DNA of 38,252 nucleotides from positions 1 to 38,252 of the forward strand of contig NZ_BAMI01000014.1 of assembly GCF_000615765.1 (NCBI RefSeq), in the 5' to 3' direction. This stretch comes from Ligilactobacillus equi DSM 15833 = JCM 10991 (GTDB taxonomy: Bacteria > Bacillota > Bacilli > Lactobacillales > Lactobacillaceae). The notes under the pieces were generated by a model. That model worked only from the letters and a program-made list of their open reading frames with translations, had not been told where the DNA came from and searched no databases. Made by a program: the position numbers and the translations under genes. Shown one piece after another: positions 24,199-33,247 of the stretch; within the stretch, counting starts at the first letter, position 1; the number at the start of each line of letters is the position of its first letter.

Positions 24199-25167
24199 TT
24201 AATTCAAAGGATCACCATACCAAGCTTGGTAAGTACTTTCAATAAGTTTAAGGGCGCTTTGTGTCATTTGACCGGTTAGAATTTCACTTTCCGTTTGTCC
24301 CGCCAAAATAGCAGCATTTATAGCCTTGAACATGGCTTGCGCCGCATTTTCTTGACCTTTAGCTAACAAGCGCTTCTTAGTGTTTGTTTTTTGAATAATC
24401 GCATTATCGCCAAAGACTGTATCTTTGACAATAATTTGACCTTCATTTCCATAAATTTTCATTTCATTAGCCACTGCAAAATCGATACTCAATGTTACGT
24501 TAGCCAAAACCGCACCCGCCTTTAGGTTCAAGACGCTGTAATCATCGGCCGCTCCGACTTGATTGTAGTCTAAACCATTGTAGGCAGTGACCTCTTGGCC
24601 TAACAAATAAGTCAAAAGATTAATTTGGCTACTACCTAAAATATTGAGGGCCCCGCCCCCAGCCGCTAAATCTTTTTGCCACTGTTCATCCTTTGGTAAA
24701 CTAGCAGACGCTTTAAGTTCCACTAATTTAACTTGCCCAATTTCTCCAGCTTCTAGGACTGCTTTTAATTTAGCAAACAGTGGGTTAAACAAACCAACTT
24801 GAGCTTCCATTAAGAAAAGTCCCTTATTTTGTGCAAGCATAAATAACTCACTGGCCCCTACTTGATGCCGGGTAAAGGGAGCTTCCATCACGACATGTTT
24901 ACCATTTTCTAACGCTAGTTTCGCACAAGCATAGTGACCGCGATTTTCTTGTGGGATAAAGACTACATCAACATCAGGGCTTTGACAAACTTCTTCATAA
25001 CTTTCAAAAGCACGGGGAATTTGCCATTTTTGAGCTAAATATTTGGCATCTAAAGCTTCACGTCCCGCAATCGCACTGACTTCGCTTCCGGCAATAGTTG
25101 TCAAAACCGCAATGGCCTTTTTAGCATTTAACCCGGTCCCCAAAATTCCATACCGTATACTCTTCAT
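24199..25167 (-). CDS. Gfo/Idh/MocA family NAD(P)-dependent oxidoreductase
   Basis: The 322-residue protein has an N-terminal Rossmann fold (YGILGTGLNAKKAI, then VDVVFIPQENRGHYACAKLALENGKHVVMEAPF; the usual catalytic EKP reads EAP here) and a C-terminal GFO/IDH domain. In place of Lys in EKP it has Ala, so the classical catalytic Lys appears to be missing; function as a dehydrogenase is uncertain. Substrate unknown, usually sugars or cyclitols. The start is ATG 25167, with AGAGGTGG upstream; a GTG three codons earlier lies in that site. No sugar genes adjoin it. Confidence 0.87.
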   Translation of the reverse strand: MKSIRYGILGTGLNAKKAIAVLTTIAGSEVSAIAGREALDAKYLAQKWQIPRAFESYEEVCQSPDVDVVFIPQENRGHYACAKLALENGKHVVMEAPFTRHQVGASELFMLAQNKGLFLMEAQVGLFNPLFAKLKAVLEAGEIGQVKLVELKASASLPKDEQWQKDLAAGGGALNILGSSQINLLTYLLGQEVTAYNGLDYNQVGAADDYSVLNLKAGAVLANVTLSIDFAVANEMKIYGNEGQIIVKDTVFGDNAIIQKTNTKKRLLAKGQENAAQAMFKAINAAILAGQTESEILTGQMTQSALKLIESTYQAWYGDPLN

Positions 25168-25244
25168 TCTTTCCACCTCTAATTTTTCATTTATTCCATT
25201 ATACCAGAGTTTTCTTACTAGTTTAGTATCATTTCTGACTTAAC

Positions 25245-25278
25245 TAAAAAACCGAATAGCATAAAGCTACTCGGCTCA
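25245..25278 (-). terminator. Terminator of pgi
   Basis: GCCGAGTAGC pairs with GCTATTCGGT around TTTAT, with T6 following on the minus strand, after the pgi stop at 25290. Confidence 0.87.
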
Positions 25279-25289
25279 TAGTAATCATT

Positions 25290-26639
25290 TTAGTTCAAAC
25301 GATCAGTTAATTCTTTTGTTAATTCTTCATAACCTGGACGGCCTAATAAAGCAAACATATTGTTCTTGTAGGCTTCAACTCCTGGTTGGTTGAATGGGTT
25401 AATCCCGTTCAAGTAACCTGATATAGCCACAGCGATTTCGAAGAAGTAAATTGTGTAACCTAAAGTATATTCTGATTGATCAGGAATGTTAACGATCATG
25501 TTAGGTACACCACCGTCAGTGTGAGCTAGGACAACCCCTTGGAAAGCCTTAGTATTCACGTAATCCATGGTCTTGTCTTCTAAATAACCTAAACCATCAA
25601 GATTTGCTTCATCCTTAGGAATCGCAACATCGTGATTAGGAGTCCCCACCTTGATAACTGTTTCCATCAAGTTCCGGCGTCCTTCTTGAATGTATTGGCC
25701 CAAGGAGTGTAAATCAGTTGAGAAGTTAGCCGATGATGGGTAGATACCCTTTTGGTCTTTTCCTTCTGATTCACCCATTAATTGTTTCCACCATTCGGAG
25801 AAGTATTGTAAGGATGGTTCGTAGTTTTCTAAGATTTCCGTAGTGTAACCCTTACGGTATAAGATGTTACGTAAAGCAGCATATTGGTATGCTTCGTTCT
25901 TAGTTAGGTCAGCATCTGTGTATTCGTGAGAAGCATCACGAGCACCTTCCATTAACTTATCAATATCTGCCCCAGAAACAGCGATTGGTAACAAACCAAC
26001 TGGTGTTAAGACCGTGAAACGACCACCAGTTGAGTCAGGAATAATGAACGTTTCGTAACCTTCAGCATCGGCTTCTGTCCGTAAAGCACCCTTTTGACGA
26101 TCAGTTGTCGCGTAAATCCGTGCCTTAGCGCCTTCTTTACCATACTTTTCAACTAATTTTTCTTTGAAAATTCGGAAAGCAATTGAAGGTTCTGTCGTCG
26201 TACCAGACTTGGAAATTACGTTCACAGAAAAATCACGATCACCAATTAAGTCTAACAAATCATAGACATATGATGATGAAATTGAGTTCCCAGCGTAGAA
26301 GATTTGTGGGGCTTTACGCTTGTCAGCTGACAAGTAGTTAAAGAAACCGTGGTGAATGAATTCGATGGCGGCACGAGCACCTAAGTATGAGCCACCAATT
26401 CCAATTACAACTAAGACTTCAGAATCGTCTTGAATTTTCTTAGCTGCGGCTTTGATACGTGCAAATTCTTCCTTATCATAATCAGTTGGTAAGTTCAACC
26501 AACCTCGCATCTCATTACCTGCACCCGTACCCTTACGTAATTGTTCATCAGCAGCGTTCACCATTGCTTGAATTTCTGCTAATTCGTTGTCTTGGACAAA
26601 CTTAGTCAAGTTTGAGCTATCAAATGAAATATGTGCCAT
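25290..26639 (-). CDS. pgi: Glucose-6-phosphate isomerase
   Basis: This 449-residue enzyme interconverts glucose-6-phosphate and fructose-6-phosphate. Motifs: [30 protein letters not shown] (phosphate binding), the glutamate in [18 protein letters not shown], and the PGI signature end near [22 protein letters not shown]. Length matches the short Firmicutes form. The coding sequence uses a restricted, high-expression codon set, like fba. The ATG follows TTAAGGAGCGATAATTA. A TATAAT box about 40 nt upstream and two palindromes further out (26737-26773) lie in the region shared with divergent ltaS. Confidence 0.96.
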   Translation of the reverse strand: MAHISFDSSNLTKFVQDNELAEIQAMVNAADEQLRKGTGAGNEMRGWLNLPTDYDKEEFARIKAAAKKIQDDSEVLVVIGIGGSYLGARAAIEFIHHGFFNYLSADKRKAPQIFYAGNSISSSYVYDLLDLIGDRDFSVNVISKSGTTTEPSIAFRIFKEKLVEKYGKEGAKARIYATTDRQKGALRTEADAEGYETFIIPDSTGGRFTVLTPVGLLPIAVSGADIDKLMEGARDASHEYTDADLTKNEAYQYAALRNILYRKGYTTEILENYEPSLQYFSEWWKQLMGESEGKDQKGIYPSSANFSTDLHSLGQYIQEGRRNLMETVIKVGTPNHDVAIPKDEANLDGLGYLEDKTMDYVNTKAFQGVVLAHTDGGVPNMIVNIPDQSEYTLGYTIYFFEIAVAISGYLNGINPFNQPGVEAYKNNMFALLGRPGYEELTKELTDRLN

Positions 26640-26736
26640 TAATTATCGCTCCTTAAAATTTATTTTACATCTTTAATTATACAAAGATTTTCTTTAAAAT
26701 AAAAGCCCTTAAATCACTATAAATTATTAAAATTAC

Positions 26737-26773
26737 TTATAAGTACTTATAACTTTGCGGACATCTATAGATG
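26737..26773. promoter_or_regulatory. Two palindromes between divergent pgi and ltaS
   Basis: TTATAAGTACTTATAA (26737-26752) is a perfect 16-bp palindrome and CATCTATAGATG (26762-26773) a perfect 12-bp palindrome, 9 bp apart. Neither is followed by a T-run. They lie about 100 nt from each start, suggesting protein-binding sites. No regulator can be named. Confidence 0.45.
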
Positions 26774-26873
26774 GATTCTTGGTTTTATCTTTAATTTCAC
26801 CTTAACTACTTGTTTTTAATGGTTGCTTTATTTTAAAATATGGGTTAGACAATGCAGAAAGGACGGTTTTTCC

Positions 26874-29106
26874 GTGTACTGGCAGAAAATTAAAAAATTC
26901 TTAGCCACTCGGTGGGGCTTTTTTACTTTACTTACCTTACTTTTTTGGGCTAAGACACTGGCCGTTTACTACCTTGACTTTAACCTCGGAGTCTCCGGCA
27001 TTTACCAACATTTAGTTTTATGGGTTAATCCCCTCGGTACCACCTTACTACTTTTAAGTATCGGTTTGTATATTCGCCGCACTTTTCCAGCTTACTTAGC
27101 AATGATTTTGATTTATCTTGCTAACTCGGCCCTTTTACTTTTTAACGTCATCTATTATCGTGAATTTACTGATTTCATGACAATTAATGTAATCTTTGGT
27201 TATTCCTCCGTTTCCAATGGACTTTCGACTAGTTCGTCCGCCTTACTAACTCCCAAAGATATCATTTTTGCGGTTGATTTACTGCTTATCCTGGGCCTTA
27301 TTTTAACTAAGACCATCAAATTTGACAAGCGCCCCATCCCTAAGCTTTCTGCCTTAGCGATGACCTCTTTTGCTTTATTTTTCATGACCTTTAACTTGAC
27401 CTTAGGGGAAATAAGCCGGCCACAACTACTAGGCCGGACTTTTGACCGAGCCTACTTAGTTAAATATCTCGGTCTCGACTTTTTTACCGTTTATGACGGA
27501 CTTAAAACTGCTAAAACCAACCAAGCCCGCAATGAAGCTAATAGCGCCGATTTAAATAAGGTGATTAATTTCGCCCAAGAGCATTACGCCAAGCCTAATG
27601 AACAAATGTTTGGTGTCGCTAAAGGTAAAAATGTGATTGTAATTCATTTGGAAAGTTTCCAACAATTCTTAATTAATTATAAGTTAAACGATCAGGAAGT
27701 AACTCCCTTCTTAAATAGTCTTTACAATAGTAAACAAACTTATAGTTTTGCCAACTTTTTTAATCAGGTTGGCCAAGGGAAAACTTCTGATGCCGAAAAC
27801 ATGTTGGAAACTAGCACTTACGGGTTACCTCAAGGTTCACTCTTTTCCACTTTGGGTAGCGAAAACACCTTCCAAGCAGCCCCGGCTATATTAAATCAAG
27901 AAGCCGGTTATACTTCTGCGGTCTTCCATGGTAACGTTGGTTCTTTCTGGAACCGTAATGACGTATACAAAAATATGGGATACCAATATTTCTTTGATGC
28001 TAGCTACTACGATACAAGTGCCGAGCGCTTGAGTGAATATGGTTTAAAGGATAAATATCTTTTCCATGACTCCGTTAAATATCTTGAACAGTTACAACAG
28101 CCGTTCTATACCAAATTTATTACGGTCACCAACCACTTCCCTTATACCTTGGATAGTGCTGACGCTGATTTTCCAGCTGCTAATACCGGAGAAGCTTCGG
28201 TTGATAACTACTTTGTTACGGCCCATTACCTAGATCAAGCGATTGAAACTTTCTTCAATTACCTTAAGAAATCCGGCCTTTACGATAATTCCGTGATTAT
28301 CCTTTATGGTGATCACTACGGAATTTCTGATTCGCGAAACTTAAAATTAGCCTCTCTGTTAGGAAAATCAGCCTCAACTTGGAGTGACTTTGACAATACC
28401 CAGATGCAAAGAGTTCCGTTTATGATTCATATTCCGGGGCAAGAAAATGGTGGCGTACAAACAATATGGGGGGGAAATTGATGTTCTACCAACCTTACTT
28501 CACCTTTTAGGGATTAATTCCTCAGCATATTTACAATTTGGAACTGACCTATTTTCCAAAGAACATGATCAAACCGTGGCCTTTAGAAATGGTTCCTTCA
28601 TTACTCCTAAATATACTGTTGTTTCAGGGACTATCTACGATAATCAAACTGGAGCCGTTGTCACCCATCCGTCTAAAGCGGTTAGTGACTACCTTGCGGA
28701 ACAAAAGCAAAAAGTTCGGACCGAGTTATCCTTATCGGATACACTTAATACTAAGAATCTCTTGCGTTTCTATGTTCCCGCTCACTTTACGCCGGTTGAC
28801 CCTAGTTTGTATGATTATAAGAAACAATTTGAACGCTTGAAAGCCTTAAATTCTAAATTAGGTGCTAAGTCTAAGAGTCTTTACAGCAAAAACAAGCATA
28901 AATCTACAGTTGACGATTATCCTAACGAAGAAGATAGTCTGAACCAAGATAACACCAATAATCAAGCAAATAGCACTGATAATAGCCAAACAGAAACTAG
29001 TCAAGAAGAAAGTACGGCTAGTGATAGCAGTGCTAGCACTAGTTCCACTGCTGCGCCAGCACTTTACGCAACCAGCGGTAACACCTCAACTCCGCCAACT
29101 GAATAG
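26874..29106 (+). pseudogene. ltaS: Lipoteichoic acid synthase LtaS family, frameshifted
   Basis: Two frames give one protein of about 745 residues. Frame one (26874-28481) has five N-terminal TM helices, VIVIHLESFQ with a metal-ligand Glu, the nucleophile in GQGKTSDAENM (about Thr304) and LYGDHYGIS. Frame two (to 29106) continues with YGGEIDVLPTLLHLLG and a long Ser/Thr/Asn/Glu-rich tail. The shift lies at about 28461-28474, next to a run of seven G. LtaS polymerises glycerol phosphate onto a lipid anchor outside the cell. The GTG at 26874 is preferred (AAAGGA upstream); the upstream TTG has no site. The break removes only the end of the sulfatase fold if real, probably inactivating it. Confidence 0.85.
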
Positions 29107-29154
29107 AACAAAGAAAAGATTGGAAAAATAAACTTTCCGATAACTTTTTATCGC

Positions 29155-29212
29155 AAAAAGAACCGCTAGAAACATTGCTTTAGTAGCATACTTTCTAGCG
29201 GTCTTTATTTTT
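29155..29212. terminator. Bidirectional terminator between ltaS and the sensor kinase gene
   Basis: Arms ACCGCTAGAAA and TTTCTAGCGGT form an 11-bp stem with a large loop; T-rich tracts flank it on both strands. Confidence 0.82.
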
Positions 29213-29234
29213 TGGCCCTCTTCTCGGTCATCTT

Positions 29235-30761
29235 TTATGCTTGTTTATCAGGGAAAGTCATAGTAAAAGTCGTCCCTTTACCTACTTGACTTTGGACTTC
29301 AATCTGGGCTTGGTGTAAATCGACTAACTGTTTTACAATCGATAAGCCTAAACCAGATTCACCATACTTCTTATTTGTCCGAGAAGGATCCGCTTTATAA
29401 TAACGTTCCCAAATATTTTGAACTTGTTCGGACGTCATCCCCATTCCAGTATCATAGATACGAATCACGGTTTCTCGGTATCCTCGTTCACCCGAAAATC
29501 CAATCGTACCATTTTGAGTAAATTGAATGGCATTTTGGGTAATATTAAAAACAATTTGTACTAGGCGATCATAATCCGCGTAAATTGGTAATTCATCCGG
29601 TAACGCCAATTCAAAGCAATCATTATTTTCCTGGGCCTTAGCCTCCAATTGCTTGGCAATATTCTTAATAATTTCACTGGCATTCAATTCAGTTTGATTA
29701 AGAACAATCACACCACTGCGAATCTTTTCATAATCGAGATTTTCATTGACTAAACGAATCAAACGTTTGGTTTCATTTTGCATTAAGGTAATACTTTTTT
29801 CCTTACTTTCTTCAGGGATCACATCATAGGCTAATCCTTCTAAAATACCATTAATAGTTGTTAGTGGCGTCCGCATTTCATGAGCCGCATCAGCCATAAA
29901 ACGAAGTCTAAGCTCTTCTTGACGCTCGATTTCCTTATTAGAAGCAGCCAAGGAGGACGCCATCCGGTTGAAATCATGCGCTAATTCATCCAACTCATCT
30001 TTTCCGCGATTTTTAATCGCAACATCAAAGTTGCCATCCGCAATTTGCTTCGTCGCACTTTGCAAACGCCGAATTTTTTTAGTCATGTAATGAGCTAAAA
30101 TGAAGCTTACAATTAGACCTAAAGCTGCTGAAATCAATAGCGCATAAAGTAAGTTGACCTCTACAGCTGTTACGGCTTCTTTAATATTTGAAGCAATCGA
30201 GCCTAAAGAAATGACCGCTACTAATTCCTTTCGAGCATTAAAACACGGTACGAAAATATCTGTTAATTGTTGACGTTCCGTACTATAAGCACTGTCTAAC
30301 TTTTCAGGAGGTTCTGGCAAGCTAACATCTAGATTGGTGGTCGGCTTAACCATTTTTTTCTTAACCCTCCGACCTGCAATGTCAAATTTACGATAAATTA
30401 TCTTGCCTTGTTTAAGTTTTTTCCATTCTTTTTTAGAAATACTAGCTTTAAACGCATTATTTGGATAAATAATCTCATCACGCTTGGTATAGATTGTCAT
30501 ATGCACTCCTTGTCCTTGCAAGAGCTCATCAAATGACTCCAACTTAGTCTGATTAACAATCAGACTTTCTCGACTATCATCCACTTCCAACAGACGTAAG
30601 GTTCCAGAAGACTTCAAGCTATGCGCATAATTTTCCAACTGAAACCAGGTATTACGGTAAACATTTTCCTTCATTAAATGAAAAAAAGAAAAACCCAAAA
30701 TTACCAGTAAAGTCAAAATTACCGTAAAAAATGCGATTACCTGTTGGTAAAAAATTTTCAT
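29235..30761 (-). CDS. Two-component sensor histidine kinase (HAMP-HisKA-HATPase)
   Basis: The 508-residue kinase has TM1 (about 7-28), an extracytoplasmic sensor of about 165 residues, TM2 (about 197-219), a HAMP domain, and the HisKA H-box FMADAAHEMRTPLTTI. The ATP domain has N-box NITQNAIQF, G1 DTGMGM and G2 GLGLSIVKQL. The ATG directly follows the response regulator stop, with GAGGTAAAATAG as ribosome site. The ligand is unknown; the extracellular part resembles no sensor I can name. Likely partner is the adjacent OmpR-type regulator. Confidence 0.92.
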   Translation of the reverse strand: MKIFYQQVIAFFTVILTLLVILGFSFFHLMKENVYRNTWFQLENYAHSLKSSGTLRLLEVDDSRESLIVNQTKLESFDELLQGQGVHMTIYTKRDEIIYPNNAFKASISKKEWKKLKQGKIIYRKFDIAGRRVKKKMVKPTTNLDVSLPEPPEKLDSAYSTERQQLTDIFVPCFNARKELVAVISLGSIASNIKEAVTAVEVNLLYALLISAALGLIVSFILAHYMTKKIRRLQSATKQIADGNFDVAIKNRGKDELDELAHDFNRMASSLAASNKEIERQEELRLRFMADAAHEMRTPLTTINGILEGLAYDVIPEESKEKSITLMQNETKRLIRLVNENLDYEKIRSGVIVLNQTELNASEIIKNIAKQLEAKAQENNDCFELALPDELPIYADYDRLVQIVFNITQNAIQFTQNGTIGFSGERGYRETVIRIYDTGMGMTSEQVQNIWERYYKADPSRTNKKYGESGLGLSIVKQLVDLHQAQIEVQSQVGKGTTFTMTFPDKQA

Positions 30762-31484
30762 CTATTTTACCTCTGAATCATCAAATTTATAACCTACACC
30801 CCAAACAGTTTGAATAACTTTTGGTCCAACCTTTTCAATTTTTTGCCGTAATTTCTTAATATGCGCATCTACTGTGCGTTCGTCACCATAATATTCATAA
30901 TCCCAAACTAACTGTAATAATTGTTCACGAGAGAAAACTTGGCGAGGCTTTTGTGCTAGAGTCTTTAATAAATCAAATTCCTTTGGTGTTAAGTCCATAA
31001 TTTCCTTATCAAATAAGAAAGCTTCCCGCGTCTTAGAATTCAATTTAAAGTGTTCAGTTTGTACATCAAAATTATCTACATCTTCGTTTTGAGTTACCTG
31101 AGTTTTGAGTGCTGGAGTTTCTGCTCGCCGATGCAAGGCTTTAATTTTTGCCATTAAGGTCAGCGGTGAGAATGGTTTAACGATATAATCATCGGCACCC
31201 ATTTCTAACCCTAAAACTTGATCACTTTCTGAATCACGGGCGGTCAAAATAATAATCGGCACGGTTTTAGAAATTTGACGAATTTCAGTATTCACCTGCA
31301 GACCATCTTTTTTAGGTAAATTTAAGTCTAAAGTAATCATATCCCAACTATCAGGATCGTCTTTAAACATTGCTACTGCTTCTTCGCCATCATAAGCATA
31401 GTGCGCGTCCCAACCATCTTTTTGGAAGAACATACTCATCATTTCAGAAACGGATTTATTATCTTCAACCATTAAAATTTTCAT
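30762..31484 (-). CDS. OmpR/PhoB-family response regulator
   Basis: A 240-residue regulator with a receiver domain (acidic ED at 7-8, phosphorylation Asp in MITLDLNLPKKDG, Thr in ILTAR, Lys in VKPF) and a C-terminal winged helix (LTPKEFDLLKTLAQKPRQVFSREQLLQ then DERTVDAHIKKLRQKI). AGGAGGAAGTAA precedes the ATG. It forms an operon with the downstream kinase. Target genes are unknown; ltaS is the nearest gene beyond the kinase but is convergent and behind a terminator. Confidence 0.94.
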   Translation of the reverse strand: MKILMVEDNKSVSEMMSMFFQKDGWDAHYAYDGEEAVAMFKDDPDSWDMITLDLNLPKKDGLQVNTEIRQISKTVPIIILTARDSESDQVLGLEMGADDYIVKPFSPLTLMAKIKALHRRAETPALKTQVTQNEDVDNFDVQTEHFKLNSKTREAFLFDKEIMDLTPKEFDLLKTLAQKPRQVFSREQLLQLVWDYEYYGDERTVDAHIKKLRQKIEKVGPKVIQTVWGVGYKFDDSEVK

Positions 31485-31570
31485 TTACTTCCTCCTCAAA
31501 ATTAACTCTTACTAAAAAACTAACAAATTTCTATGTCTACATTATTATCTAAATTTGAATTTTTTTAAAA

Positions 31571-31602
31571 GAAAAAAGCGCAGAACCTTACAGTCTTGCG
31601 CC
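31571..31602 (-). terminator. Terminator of the tmRNA gene
   Basis: GCGCA and TGCGC frame a stem with a few weak inner pairs, followed by T6 on the minus strand, about 10 nt after the mature tmRNA 3' end. Confidence 0.75.
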
Positions 31603-31610
31603 CTACAATA

Positions 31611-31976
31611 TGGAAGCGGCGGGAATCGAACCCGCGTCCAAGCATATCGCCACTTAAACGTCTACGTTCATAGTCAGACTATTTAACTTTCATCCAAGAC
31701 CGCGCCGCCCGACCCGGCTAACATCTTGAACTAACCTAATTAATCTCTTCTTTTTCCTCTAGGTGAAAGGTCCAAGCGTAAGTCCACTTCATATAAAACC
31801 CGGATCTAACACATGGACGATGCTAGGCGGATTTACGCCACTGCGATTAGGCAGCTAATGCGTAAGATTGTGTGTTATTTTTTGCAGTTATATTTTAACT
31901 GAGCGTTTTATGGTAGTCGCAACCTACCAAACGCAGTCTAAGCTCGACCTATACCTGTCGAATCCTAAACGCCCCC
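31611..31976 (-). ncRNA. ssrA: Transfer-messenger RNA
   Basis: The 366-nt RNA frees stalled ribosomes and tags the unfinished protein. The acceptor stem pairs GGGGGCG (31976-31970) with CGCTTCC (31618-31612), then discriminator A at 31611; CCA is not encoded. The T arm reads GCGGG-TTCGATT-CCCGC, and TTAGGATTCGACAGG follows the 5' acceptor strand. The tag frame starts at the resume codon GCA (31885) and encodes AKNNTQSYALAA with stop TAA at 31849-31847. The ALAA end is the degradation signal. A TATAAT at 31999-31994 (minus) is a likely -10, so a short 5' leader would be removed by RNase P. The rest of 31485-32034 holds only this gene's and the regulator's promoter and terminator. Confidence 0.97.
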
Positions 31977-32034
31977 ATAAATGACTGTAATTAATTATAC
32001 TACAATCATCTCAAAAGATAAAGCCATTTGTTCA

Positions 32035-32730
32035 CTACATCTGATCCATAGTACGGTTTAATAATTGATCAACATAAAGATTTCCTTGGTTATTCGCGTG
32101 TCCCTTAGTCCAGCTATAATCTAAATTCGTAAACTTCGGTAATAATTGCGCCACAGCTTGCCATAACTCCTGATTTAAAACTACCTGACCATCAGCCTTA
32201 CGCCAATTACGTCTTTGCCAAGAATTCAGCCACCCTTTAGTGACGGCGTCGAGGACATAACGAGAATCCAAGACAAACAAGACTTTCAAATTAAAGCGAC
32301 CCAATTGCTCTAAGTAACGTAACGCCTGTAAGAAAGCTGTAACTTCCATCTTATTATTGGTTGCACCATACCCACCATTCGTGGCTTCGACTAAGATTTG
32401 TTTTTGCTTCGTAAAGGCGACAAAAGCCCAAGCGGCCTTATCATCATTTAAAACGTGTCCGCCCCGATAATTGCCATGATTCCGCGAACCACCATCGGTG
32501 TAAATCACCAAATCGTACTCTTCTGGCTGGCGACTTACGAGCTGAGGCTTAGCATTTAAACTACCATCTAAGTTTCCACCTTGATCAAGCCAAGCTTGAG
32601 CTTGCGCTTGACTAGGGAAAGACTTAAAGCGCGCCCCTAAAAAACCTTGAACCTGACGTTGACATTCCGGCCAGGAGGTGTAAATTCCGGGCTGGCGTCC
32701 CCGATAAACTGCATAGTATTTTTGCACCAT
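32035..32730 (-). CDS. Ribonuclease HI with N-terminal hybrid-binding domain
   Basis: The 231-residue protein has an RNase H1 N-terminal hybrid-binding domain (YYAVYRGRQPGIYTSWPECQRQVQGF ... FKSFPSQAQAQAWL, about 1-48) and a C-terminal RNase H fold. Catalytic acids are visible in VIYTDGGSRNHG (Asp), TNNKMEVTAFLQAL (Glu), FVLDSRYVLDAV (Asp) and near the end LYVDQLL (Asp). It degrades RNA in RNA-DNA hybrids. The ATG at 32730 is chosen because AGAGGGGGGCGCT precedes it and the family starts here; the in-frame extension is not conserved. Confidence 0.94.
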   Translation of the reverse strand: MVQKYYAVYRGRQPGIYTSWPECQRQVQGFLGARFKSFPSQAQAQAWLDQGGNLDGSLNAKPQLVSRQPEEYDLVIYTDGGSRNHGNYRGGHVLNDDKAAWAFVAFTKQKQILVEATNGGYGATNNKMEVTAFLQALRYLEQLGRFNLKVLFVLDSRYVLDAVTKGWLNSWQRRNWRKADGQVVLNQELWQAVAQLLPKFTNLDYSWTKGHANNQGNLYVDQLLNRTMDQM

Positions 32731-32768
32731 AGCGCCCCCCTCTGACTTAACTTCAATTAATTTTAGCA

Positions 32769-32797
32769 CAAAAAGACACATCATGGATGCATCTTTT
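32769..32797 (-). terminator. Terminator of the arsR-type gene
   Basis: AAAGATGCATC pairs with GATGTGTCTTT (two G-U pairs) around CAT, then a T-run on the minus strand, directly after the regulator stop at 32800. Confidence 0.8.
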
Positions 32798-32799
32798 GA

Positions 32800-33138
32800 T
32801 TAGTTAATCCATACACTCATAGCATGAATGTTTTTTTCTAAACGTTCAAACGGCTCCCTAAGGGTTAAACGGTAAATTGATTCAAGCCCTCGTTTATCGT
32901 AGGTAACTAGACCCGCTTTGCGTAAAATCTTTAAGTGGTGCGAGACAGCTGGCTGGGTGATGGGCATCATCCGCGTTATTTCACTAACAGTTAGCCCTTC
33001 GCGGGAATGTTCACACAGTAACGTTATTAAATGTTGACGCTTATCGTCCGCCAATGCTGTCAAGACGTCTAATTCATTTTCAAAATCATTCAAAATCTTA
33101 CTTTGCCTGCTTGAGAGGCCACTTCCAACTGTCATCAT
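32800..33138 (-). CDS. ArsR/SmtB-family winged-helix transcriptional regulator
   Basis: A 112-residue regulator with the ArsR fold: ALADDKRQHLITLLCEH in helices 1-2, then recognition helix MPITQPAVSHHLKILRKAGLVTY and wing KRGLESIYRL. The metal-binding ELCVCDL motif of classical ArsR is absent (EHSREGLTVSE occupies that place) and only one Cys is present, so it probably senses something other than As, Cd or Zn through that site. ATG 33138 follows GAAGGAGTGGGT; an in-frame GTG just upstream lies in the site. A candidate cre overlaps its -35 box. Confidence 0.87.
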   Translation of the reverse strand: MMTVGSGLSSRQSKILNDFENELDVLTALADDKRQHLITLLCEHSREGLTVSEITRMMPITQPAVSHHLKILRKAGLVTYDKRGLESIYRLTLREPFERLEKNIHAMSVWIN

Positions 33139-33167
33139 ACCCACTCCTTCAATATTTTTTCACCTTT

Positions 33168-33205
33168 ACTATAGCATAAAGCTCACTTTTCAGCAAACGT
33201 TTTCA
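33168..33205 (-). promoter_or_regulatory. arsR-type gene promoter with overlapping candidate cre
   Basis: On the minus strand -35 TTGCTG (33196-33191), 17-bp spacer and extended -10 TGC-TATAGT (33173-33168). The sequence TGAAAACGTTTGCT (33205-33192) matches the CcpA operator consensus except for a final T in place of A, and covers the -35, a placement expected to repress. TTCAATATT and AATATTGAA flank the region as far-apart inverted repeats. Confidence 0.6.
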
Positions 33206-33247
33206 TTAAAAATATTGAATATCAGAGTAGAAAATACACCACTTACA

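Noticed and set aside
28538-28840. Plus-strand ORF of 100 codons within the ltaS C-terminal part
   Set aside because: It overlaps the second ltaS frame, which has clear family motifs; the other reading has no support.
31600-31980. A tRNA gene, suggested by the TTCGATTCCCGC arm
   Set aside because: The arm belongs to tmRNA: the 5' partner strand lies 360 nt away and a tag-peptide frame lies between.
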